A DNA stretch of 14,559 bases from Ruminococcus sp. UBA4321 (GTDB taxonomy: Bacteria > Bacillota > Clostridia > Oscillospirales > Ruminococcaceae): assembly GCA_002393815.1 (NCBI GenBank), contig DGUB01000144.1:1-14559 (forward strand), read 5' to 3'. The position numbers and the translations under genes are program-made. The notes under the pieces are model-generated. The model had not been told where the DNA came from. It ran no database searches and saw only the letters and a list, made by a program, of their open reading frames with translations. Of the stretch, positions 1 through 4,996 are shown one piece after another (within the stretch, counting starts at the first letter, position 1; each line of letters starts with the position of its first letter).

Positions 1-1086
1 GATTCTCGGATGACGGGAATCGGAATGGTCATACCAGTTGTGATGATAAGTAATATAATTTTCTGTCGATTCGGATTTCATGCCCTGGAGATTGCACTTG
101 CCGTTATCCCAGAAATGATTGTAAGAGTGTGTGACATAAGTAGAAGTCTTGGTATCCAGTGCGCCGTCGCCCTTAACCTGGTCAGCATCGGAACCGGCAT
201 CACCATAGAAGAAGTCGCAGTTGTGAACCCAGATATGGTCATTTTTCTGCTGAAGACCGCAGTCATCGCCTTCGGAGCTGTTGCAGTTCATAAAGCCCAG
301 GTTTCTGGCTTCTACGTTGGAAGAATTCTTCATGACCAGACCAAAGCCGTTGAATGTGGTATCATTGCCGATACCTTCAATAGTCAGACCGCAGGTAACA
401 GTATCAACATACAGGTCACCGCTGGGCATATTTGCCGGGTCTTCGATATTGCCGATAAATCTGATGGCAACAGGTCCTACTTTGGTATTGCTTTTCAGGT
501 TGGTAATAATATTCTGTACGCCTGTCAGTTCTGTTGCAGTGCCTTTCTTATCCGGCAGAGTCACTTTTACAGTATCTTTTGTGGCATTGGTGACATAGAT
601 AACAGTTGCATCTGATTTCAGTGTGCCATCTTCGTTGTAAGCACCGGAAGAAGTGCCGTTCACGAAGCCATAGCCGGAACGGTCATGTGCTGTGGAAGTC
701 AGCTTGACTTCGGCAGCCTTGGAAGCATCTTCCTTGCCGCTGACAACCGGAACTACCTTCATAGTATGAGAACCGGCTTTCAGACCGACAGCATCGGCAC
801 GGAAGCAGGACGCATACTGACGAATCAGCATAGAATCAATCTGTGTGCCGTCTACATACACATTGTAGCCGGAAGCACCGGAAACAGCTGTCCATTCTGC
901 AAATGCGCCTTCCAGATAACCGGAAGAATTTGTGAACTTAACGCTGCTTTCGCTTGCTGCTGCGGTGATATTGGCATTTTCAGCCGGAGCCGCAGTAATT
1001 GCCTGTGCGGAAATGCCTGCGGAGCAGACAACAGTTGCGGCTGCCAGCAGTGCAGCCAGACAGGATTTCATTGCTTTCATTCTCAT
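1..1086 (-). CDS. Secreted pectate lyase, polysaccharide lyase family 1 (5' part, runs off the left edge)
   Basis: The first 362 codons of a leftward gene are open to base 1 with no stop, so the gene continues outside the window. Residues 1-29 form a signal peptide (basic start, alanine/leucine core, cleavage likely after AQA at 27-29). Residues about 47-132 resemble a fibronectin III-like domain. From about 150 the sequence is a PL1 parallel beta-helix: IWVHNCDF (285-292), DGALD (307-311, candidate calcium-binding acidic residues) followed by a YVTHSYNHF stretch, and HHNWYDHSDSRHPRI at 348-362, whose R358 matches the catalytic arginine of pectate lyases. Known family role: calcium-dependent beta-elimination of polygalacturonan outside the cell. 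The start at 1086 is chosen because GAAAGGGG lies 11 bases upstream; in-frame ATGs at 1080 and 1071 are farther from it. Any C-terminal module, such as a dockerin, cannot be seen. Family call is firm; exact substrate is inferred. Confidence 0.92.
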   Translation of the reverse strand, partial: MRMKAMKSCLAALLAAATVVCSAGISAQAITAAPAENANITAAASESSVKFTNSSGYLEGAFAEWTAVSGASGYNVYVDGTQIDSMLIRQYASCFRADAVGLKAGSHTMKVVPVVSGKEDASKAAEVKLTSTAHDRSGYGFVNGTSSGAYNEDGTLKSDATVIYVTNATKDTVKVTLPDKKGTATELTGVQNIITNLKSNTKVGPVAIRFIGNIEDPANMPSGDLYVDTVTCGLTIEGIGNDTTFNGFGLVMKNSSNVEARNLGFMNCNSSEGDDCGLQQKNDHIWVHNCDFFYGDAGSDADQVKGDGALDTKTSTYVTHSYNHFWDNGKCNLQGMKSESTENYITYHHNWYDHSDSRHPRI

Positions 1087-1158
1087 TGGAAATCATTCCC
1101 CTTTCAAGTACAGCCGGAATCAGGATGCCGCCCCTCGGCACTTTCCGGCATTGAATAC

Positions 1159-1187
1159 ATTATAGCAAATTTTACATGAAAATACAA
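1159..1187 (-). promoter_or_regulatory. Sigma-A promoter of the pectate lyase gene
   Basis: Reading leftward, a perfect TATAAT (1164-1159) is preceded by TGC, giving an extended -10. A partial -35, TTGTAT (1187-1182), lies 17 bases upstream. The predicted transcript starts near 1152, leaving a leader of about 65 bases to the ATG at 1086. The weak -35 with an extended -10 suits an activator-dependent gene, which is inference. Confidence 0.7.
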
Positions 1188-1196
1188 CTGGTATAT

Positions 1197-1240
1197 TTAC
1201 CAAAAAATATTTTTTGTTTTAGTGAAATTAACCAAAAATA
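1197..1240. promoter_or_regulatory. Direct repeats and AT palindrome upstream of the pectate lyase promoter (candidate activator site)
   Basis: Two near-identical 13-mers, TTACCAAAAAATA (1197-1209) and TTAACCAAAAATA (1228-1240), begin 31 bases apart, close to three helical turns. The first overlaps a perfect 16-base palindrome CAAAAAATATTTTTTG (1201-1216). They sit just upstream of the lyase -35. AraC-family proteins often bind direct repeats in this position, and such a protein is encoded by the divergent unit. AT-rich composition makes chance similarity possible. Confidence 0.35.
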
Positions 1241-1311
1241 GATAAGTTTATATATTTAACATGCACATAAATCATTCTTATATACGACTGTTGTCTAAAA
1301 AGTTTTTTTAC

Positions 1312-1329
1312 AGTCCTGCATACAGGACT
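1312..1329. promoter_or_regulatory. Near-palindromic operator candidate abutting the regulator promoter
   Basis: AGTCCTG (1312-1318) and CAGGACT (1323-1329) form a perfect 7-base inverted repeat around CATA; its last base is the first base of the -35 box. The position suits an autoregulatory operator for the XRE or LacI/AraC-type proteins encoded downstream. The half-site AGTCCTG recurs at 1512-1518. Confidence 0.5.
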
Positions 1330-1357
1330 TGACATTTCGGCAGAAACATGATATAAT
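1329..1357 (+). promoter_or_regulatory. Consensus sigma-A promoter of the regulator operon
   Basis: TTGACA (1329-1334) and TATAAT (1352-1357) are both perfect and exactly 17 bases apart. The predicted start is near 1364, giving a leader of about 200 bases before the ATG at 1563. Such a strong promoter on a regulator unit suggests repression, consistent with the palindrome touching the -35. Confidence 0.85.
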
Positions 1358-1371
1358 TAGTTCAAAAAATC

Positions 1372-1396
1372 AGGGCAGGCAGAGTTCGTCTGCCCT
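1372..1396 (+). other. Leader hairpin with two alternative pairings
   Basis: In the predicted 5' leader of the regulator mRNA, AGGGCAG (1372-1378) can pair with CTGCCCT (1390-1396), or GGCAGA (1378-1383) with TCTGCC (1389-1394) around a GTTCG loop. The pairings exclude each other. No T-tract follows, so it is not a terminator. It may protect the 5' end or regulate; the function is unknown. Confidence 0.4.
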
Positions 1397-1511
1397 TGTC
1401 TGTTCAATATCAATAAAAAACAGCAGTTTCTTTTGTGCATGTGTACGAAAAATTCTTAATTTTTCAAAAAAGTGTCATTTTTTTTGCCTCAGAATTGTCT
1501 TATTTAATAGA

Positions 1512-1537
1512 AGTCCTGTTTTTAGTACAAACAGGCT
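1512..1537. promoter_or_regulatory. Second inverted repeat just upstream of the regulator ribosome binding site
   Basis: CCTGTTT (1515-1521) and AAACAGG (1529-1535) are perfectly complementary around a 7-base spacer. The heptamer AGTCCTG (1512-1518) repeats the arm of the operator at 1312-1318. The element ends about 10 bases before the AGAGGAGG ribosome site. It could be a second operator (looping or roadblock) or an mRNA hairpin near the ribosome site. Confidence 0.4.
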
Positions 1538-1562
1538 GTATTTAAAGAGGAGGTAATTTATT

Positions 1563-1889
1563 ATGATGACACAGGAATATCAGCAAACCCGTAACTTTCT
1601 GCACAGCAGAATCCGTACACTCCGCAAGAAAGCGCATATCACACAGGAAAAAATGGCGCACCGCCTCGGCATCAGCCGCCGGACATATGCCAATTATGAA
1701 CGCGGCGTGCATGCTATGCCCGTTGAAATCCTCGTCTGCATTGCCGATATGTTTGATACCTCTCTGGATTACTTAGCCGGAAGAGATGCACTCACCGAAC
1801 AGGAACTGCCGGAAAGCGGGGAAGCTTATGACAGAACCGAAACGAATCGGAATCATTATAGGGAAAATCTACAAGACTGCCAACCGTAA
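1563..1889 (+). CDS. Small XRE-family (Cro/CI-type) DNA-binding protein
   Basis: This 108-residue protein carries a helix-turn-helix at about residues 17-74 (IRTLRKKAHITQEKMAHRLG, then ISRRTYANYERG with the recognition helix near 38-47) and a SLDYLAGR end typical of XRE proteins. The C-terminal 30 residues are polar and lack a recognisable domain. The ATG at 1563 follows AGAGGAGG (1546-1553) by 9 bases; an ATG at 1566 is equally usable. Its last 62 bases overlap the start of the next gene in another frame, so the two are transcribed together and probably translationally coupled. Inferred role: DNA-binding partner or autorepressor for the sensor encoded next. Family call is firm; target is unknown. 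Confidence 0.88.
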   Translation: MMTQEYQQTRNFLHSRIRTLRKKAHITQEKMAHRLGISRRTYANYERGVHAMPVEILVCIADMFDTSLDYLAGRDALTEQELPESGEAYDRTETNRNHYRENLQDCQP

Positions 1890-4017
1890 ACAATTAGCCG
1901 GAATTCTGGAAGAAGCCTTTTCCAGAAATATCAGCGTGCGGATTTTTATCATGCACGAAGAACATCAGCAGACCAGAATCGGAAAAGAAAGCCTGCTGCA
2001 TATGATGCAGTTTTCCCGTCTGGACGGTCTGGTTTTCGTACCTTATTCCTTTGGCTCCAAAGAATACGGCGACGAAATCGAACGCTTTCTGCTCGAAAAC
2101 TGTCCGAAACCAGTTGTCAGAATCGGCATCGAACACAAGCCCTTTGTTCCGGTCTGGTATCACGACAGGGCAGAAATGGCGGAAATTACCCGGCATCTGA
2201 TTCAGGTGCATCACTGCCGGAATCTGCTCTGCCTGACCGGACAGGCAGAAAATCCGGTTTCTCTCGAACGGCTCGCCGGATTTCAGGAAGCCCTTGCAGA
2301 AGCCAGAATCCCTTATGAAGAAGAAAAAAATGCTGTCTACGGCGATTTCTATCTTTATTCGGCACAGAAACTGGCACAGGAATTCGCCGATAAAACCAGA
2401 CCTCTCCCGGATGCCGTTGTCTGTGCCAATGACCTCATGGCAGTATCGCTCTGTGATGCGCTCCGGAATCATGAGATTGCAGTTCCGGATGATGTGCTTG
2501 TCACAGGCTATGACGGCGTACTGGAATCAGCACTGCATCTGCCGCCGGTCACAACCTATGCGCCCTCATGGGAACAACTCGGCAGAAATGCCATGTGTCA
2601 GCTCTACGAACTCATGACCGGAAAAAGCCTTGTCAGCAGTAAATCCGAAACCGGGCGGCTGCTCTGCCGTGAAAGCTGCGGCTGTCATCATCCGCCGCAT
2701 CTCTCCGGAGAACTGGATTTTAATTATCCCCGTCTGGAAGAAAACTATATCGACAGCAGTCTTTCCGTCAGGCTTCTTTCCTGCACGACACTGGAAGAAT
2801 TCGTCAGGGCAATGTATGACCTGAATTTTGTCTTCTTCGACCCGGAATACTACGACCGCGAACGCTATGCCCTCTGCCTGTGCGAAAACTGGAACGAGGA
2901 AAGCCATCACGTCCGCACACACGGCGGCTATTCCGAAAAAATGATGAGAATGCACTATACAGGCGGCTATACGCTCTTTCCGACTGCCGAAATGATTCCC
3001 CCGGATTTCCGGAAATCGGAACAGCCGACAGCGACTTTCTTTTCCGCCCTGTACTTTCAGGACAGATGCTTCGGCTATGCAGTCTTGCAATATACCGGAA
3101 TTGCCGACGGCATTAACCCTTATTATCTCCGCTTCTGCCGGGAAGTCAGCAACGCACTCGAATTCCTCCGCGTCCGGAATCAGCTCCAGAGCCTTGCCTA
3201 TCATGATTATCTTTCACAGGTGCGTGATAACCTCACAGGTCTTTACAAACTCAGTCAGCTGCCGCATATCTGGAAAGACTATCTGGAAGATGTCCGCACC
3301 CGGAACGAAAAATGTTTCTGGATTGCCCTGCATATCGGCGGACTGTACCGCCTTGCGGAAATCGGCGGCGCACTTCGGAAAGATAAATTACTGGTCGCAT
3401 TTGCCGAATATCTCCAGAATGTTTGCAGCTATCATGAAAAATGTCTCCGCGCCGGAGAAAGCGATTTCTTAATCCTCGGTTCTGAACCGGATTTTTCCAA
3501 ATATCATAATCTGCTGATTCAGAATCTCCGTGACCATTTCGAGCAGTATCAGCGTTCCCAGAAACAGATTATTCTGCCTTTGCAGTCCGCTGTGCTGACC
3601 GATGCCGAAATCAGCATCCTGACCGAAGAAACCCTCACCACTGCCGCCGCCGCGCTCATGACACGGGCACTCAATAATAAAGCAACCTATTCCGAACTGC
3701 TTCATTATAAAGACCTGAAAAAACTCCGTCAGCAGATTTATCAGAATCCCGAACAGGAATGGTCTGCCGGCATCTGCGCAAACCGGCTGAACATCAGCAG
3801 TTCTTATTTCTGTAAAATCTATCAGAGGGCATTCGGCATGACATGCGCGTATGACATTCGCCGGGCGAAGATGGAGCACGGAAAATATCTGCTTCTGCAC
3901 ACTGCCGATACGCTTCAGGAAATCTCCCGGAAATGCGGTTATGACTATTCGCATTTTATGAGAACGTTCCGGAAGTTTTACGGCATGACCCCGACAGAGT
4001 ACCGCCGGGGAAAATAA
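1828..4017 (+). CDS. Multidomain sugar-responsive regulator: LacI-type sensor, GAF-like, degenerate GGDEF, AraC HTH
   Basis: The 729-residue protein starts at ATG 1828, preceded by GGGGAAG; an upstream in-frame ATG at 1786 would add 14 residues unlike the fold. Residues 1-290 match the periplasmic-binding-protein fold of LacI/XylR regulators (RIGIIIGK start, DGLVFVPY, PDAVVCANDLMA near 190-210, VLVTGYDG), implying a sugar ligand, but no LacI HTH precedes it. Residues about 300-455 look GAF-like, as in clostridial LacI-sensor/GGDEF proteins. Residues about 460-620 resemble GGDEF: DNLTGLYK at 467 and AGESDF at 542-547 where the catalytic GGDEF would be, so diguanylate cyclase activity is unlikely. 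Residues 632-729 are a full two-HTH AraC domain ending GMTPTEYRRGK. No signal peptide or membrane segment; cytoplasmic. Its divergent neighbour is a pectate lyase, so control of pectin use is inferred. Confidence 0.9.
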   Translation: MTEPKRIGIIIGKIYKTANRKQLAGILEEAFSRNISVRIFIMHEEHQQTRIGKESLLHMMQFSRLDGLVFVPYSFGSKEYGDEIERFLLENCPKPVVRIGIEHKPFVPVWYHDRAEMAEITRHLIQVHHCRNLLCLTGQAENPVSLERLAGFQEALAEARIPYEEEKNAVYGDFYLYSAQKLAQEFADKTRPLPDAVVCANDLMAVSLCDALRNHEIAVPDDVLVTGYDGVLESALHLPPVTTYAPSWEQLGRNAMCQLYELMTGKSLVSSKSETGRLLCRESCGCHHPPHLSGELDFNYPRLEENYIDSSLSVRLLSCTTLEEFVRAMYDLNFVFFDPEYYDRERYALCLCENWNEESHHVRTHGGYSEKMMRMHYTGGYTLFPTAEMIPPDFRKSEQPTATFFSALYFQDRCFGYAVLQYTGIADGINPYYLRFCREVSNALEFLRVRNQLQSLAYHDYLSQVRDNLTGLYKLSQLPHIWKDYLEDVRTRNEKCFWIALHIGGLYRLAEIGGALRKDKLLVAFAEYLQNVCSYHEKCLRAGESDFLILGSEPDFSKYHNLLIQNLRDHFEQYQRSQKQIILPLQSAVLTDAEISILTEETLTTAAAALMTRALNNKATYSELLHYKDLKKLRQQIYQNPEQEWSAGICANRLNISSSYFCKIYQRAFGMTCAYDIRRAKMEHGKYLLLHTADTLQEISRKCGYDYSHFMRTFRKFYGMTPTEYRRGK

Positions 4018-4106
4018 TCTGTGAATATTCTGTAAACTTTATGAACTTTTTGTAAATTCAAAAAAATAAATCCAATATTTTTCTTTCTGGATTGTTATAT
4101 AGATAG

Positions 4107-4138
4107 AAACAGAAAACCTCCCTCAGTTTTCTGTTTTT
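4107..4138 (+). terminator. Rho-independent terminator of the regulator operon
   Basis: AAACAGAAAAC (4107-4117) pairs perfectly with GTTTTCTGTTT (4126-4136) around an 8-base loop, and the T-run continues to 4138. It lies 90 bases after the regulator stop. The A/T-rich arms also allow termination of leftward transcription. Confidence 0.8.
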
Positions 4139-4231
4139 ACCCTCAAAATCCAATTCAGAAAGGGCGCGATATTTTTATTTTGAAAACCTGCTTTGTAAGC
4201 TATCAGAAGAAATCTCCAAATCTCCTAAATA

Positions 4232-4275
4232 AATAACCGCTGTATCGGCTCCGGCTGATACGGCGGTTATTTTTT
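4232..4275. terminator. Bidirectional terminator downstream of the XRE repressor gene
   Basis: AATAACCGCTGTATC (4232-4246) pairs with GATACGGCGGTTATT (4257-4271) over 15 positions with one G-U wobble and a 10-base loop. T-rich tails occur on both strands (TTTTA rightward, TTATTTATTTAG leftward). It lies about 15 bases past the stop of the leftward XRE gene and separates it from the convergent regulator operon. The 90 bases between the two terminators (4140-4231) show no credible gene. Confidence 0.85.
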
Positions 4276-4289
4276 ATTTCTGTAAATCA

Positions 4290-4628
4290 TTATACTGCCT
4301 CTTTTTTCTTAGCGAATTTTTCAATTTCCAGATTGACGATTTCTTCAAAATCGCAGAGAACCTTATATTTCGCCCGTTCCGGGGTGGATTCGTAGAGTTC
4401 CAGAAGTTTCAGCTGTTCTTCGTTGAGATTTGTCCGGTATTCGCCGAAAATCAGATAATCAATAGAAGTATGCAGATATTCGGCAATTTGGGCGAGAACT
4501 TCACCATTCGGAAGATTTCCTTTTTTCCAGTAGCCTGTACTGCTGGTGCTTAATTTTAAATCTTTGAGCATTGCAGTAACAGAGGTGTTCTGTTCCTTAC
4601 AGATAGATTTCAGTCTTTCATAAAACAT
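4290..4628 (-). CDS. XRE-family transcriptional repressor, phage-repressor-like
   Basis: The 112-residue protein has an N-terminal XRE helix-turn-helix at about residues 4-62 (ERLKSICKEQNTSVTAMLKD, then STSSTGYWKKGNLPNGEVLA, then YLHTSIDYLIFG) and a helical C-terminal tail rich in glutamate and lysine that may mediate dimerisation. There is no sensor or peptidase domain, so it is of the short solo-repressor type found in Firmicute chromosomes and mobile elements. The ATG at 4628 follows GAGAGGAG by 8 bases. The gene is monocistronic. The upstream gap holds paired repeats over a rightward promoter, suggesting that this protein controls that promoter and perhaps its own. Family call is firm; targets are inferred. 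Confidence 0.9.
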   Translation of the reverse strand: MFYERLKSICKEQNTSVTAMLKDLKLSTSSTGYWKKGNLPNGEVLAQIAEYLHTSIDYLIFGEYRTNLNEEQLKLLELYESTPERAKYKVLCDFEEIVNLEIEKFAKKKEAV

Positions 4629-4670
4629 ACAAAAAACTCCTCTCGTTTTTGTGCAAAACGCAGAAACTCT

Positions 4671-4713
4671 AAAAATCGAGTTTTACATATTGACAAATTA
4701 TCAAAAATAGAGT
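4671..4713 (+). promoter_or_regulatory. Paired operator-like direct repeats flanking the -35 of a rightward promoter
   Basis: AAAAATCGAGT (4671-4681) and AAAAATAGAGT (4703-4713) match at 10 of 11 positions and begin 32 bases apart. The second runs into the first T of the TATAAT box, and the first lies just before the -35. The first copy also sits in an inverted repeat, AAACTC (4664-4669) with GAGTTT (4678-4683). Binding by the adjacent XRE protein would occlude the promoter; this assignment is inferred from position. Confidence 0.45.
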
Positions 4714-4718
4714 ATAAT
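4690..4718 (+). promoter_or_regulatory. Consensus sigma-A promoter with no protein gene directly downstream
   Basis: TTGACA (4690-4695) and TATAAT (4713-4718) are perfect with a 17-base spacer, giving a predicted start near 4725. The only ATG close behind (4738) opens a six-codon frame. A strong terminator follows at 4877-4910, so the expected transcript is a non-coding RNA of about 190 nt. Confidence 0.75.
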
Positions 4719-4761
4719 AAAATTGGCAGGTAAACATATGCCGCTGATAACAGCCTAACAC

Positions 4762-4824
4762 TTTATTATAACATTTTTAACGGATTTTTGCAATATTTTT
4801 GACAGAAATTTTTGTTATAATAAA
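4762..4824. repeat. 12-base inverted repeat with mirrored -10 boxes around phased T-tracts
   Basis: TTTATTATAACA (4762-4773) is the exact reverse complement of TGTTATAATAAA (4813-4824). Each arm holds a TATAAT reading outward: leftward in the first, rightward in the second. Between and beside them ATTTTT starts at 4773, 4784, 4795 and 4808, spaced 11, 11 and 13 bases, a helically phased pattern expected to bend DNA. Confidence 0.6.
4765..4793 (-). promoter_or_regulatory. Probable promoter of the leftward XRE repressor gene
   Basis: Reading leftward, TTGCAA (4793-4788) and a perfect TATAAT (4770-4765) are 17 bases apart. The start would be near 4758, giving a leader of about 130 bases to the ATG at 4628. 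That leader runs through the opposing promoter at 4690-4718, so the two promoters face each other. Confidence 0.6.
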
Positions 4825-4876
4825 TACTTGTTTGTCTGCTTAATAAATGCTCCGGTCAGCAATGACCATTTTCACC

Positions 4877-4910
4877 AAAAAGTCCCTGATTGCAGAATCA
4901 GAGACTTTTT
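4877..4910 (+). terminator. Strong rho-independent terminator ahead of the esterase promoter
   Basis: AAAAAGTC (4877-4884) and CTGATT (4886-4891) pair with AATCAG (4896-4901) and GACTTTTT (4903-4910), with one C/A mismatch and a GCAG loop; T-rich sequence continues to 4917. No protein gene ends here, so it must serve a transcript initiated at 4690-4718 or 4814-4821. It insulates the esterase from them. Confidence 0.85.
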
Positions 4911-4930
4911 CTTTTTTCATGCAATTTTCA

Positions 4931-4959
4931 TTGACATACACTGTATTTTCAGGTATAAT
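4931..4959 (+). promoter_or_regulatory. Consensus sigma-A promoter of the esterase gene
   Basis: TTGACA (4931-4936) and TATAAT (4954-4959) are perfect with a 17-base spacer. The start is predicted near 4966, leaving a leader of about 30 bases. No clear operator overlaps it. Confidence 0.85.
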
Positions 4960-4996
4960 AAAAAATAGATATTATATCCAGAAAGGATGAAACATC

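Larger units (their letters stand above)
4725..4914 (+). ncRNA. Candidate small RNA between the XRE repressor and esterase genes
   Basis: A transcript from the consensus promoter at 4690-4718 would end at the terminator at 4877-4910. An extended -10 (TGT then TATAAT, 4814-4821) could produce a shorter form starting near 4828. The sequence contains a 12-base inverted repeat (4762-4773 with 4813-4824), a GGTCA-GCAA-TGACC hairpin with a GNRA loop (4854-4867), then the terminator stem. No open frame with a ribosome site is seen. I do not recognise it as a known RNA family. Alternative: an untranslated regulatory region or the remnant of a lost gene. Confidence 0.4.

Noticed and set aside
10..615. 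Rightward open frame of 201 codons
   Set aside because: It lies opposite the pectate lyase gene, which has clear family motifs and a signal peptide. The rightward product resembles no family and has no ribosome site.
1329..1556. Rightward open frame of 75 codons in the regulator leader
   Set aside because: It starts inside the promoter, upstream of the predicted transcript start. The product is low-complexity and has no ribosome site.
1894..3954. Leftward open frames (1894-2472, 2566-3204, 3469-3954)
   Set aside because: They are antisense to the multidomain regulator, whose reading frame shows continuous known domains.
4126..4231. Possible 18-codon TTG-initiated peptide between the two terminators
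   Set aside because: AAAGGG is about 15 bases from the TTG, and no promoter or conserved feature is visible.
4738..4758. Six-codon ATG frame behind the consensus promoter
   Set aside because: It is too short to judge and has only a weak AGG upstream. It may be a leader peptide but nothing supports this.
1234..4971. Identical 11-mer AAAAATAGATA at 1234-1244 and 4961-4971, upstream of two sugar-related genes
   Set aside because: In AT-rich gaps an 11-base match is expected by chance, and its position relative to the two promoters differs.
4847..4990. Rightward frame of about 47 codons
   Set aside because: It runs through the terminator and the esterase promoter and has no ribosome site.
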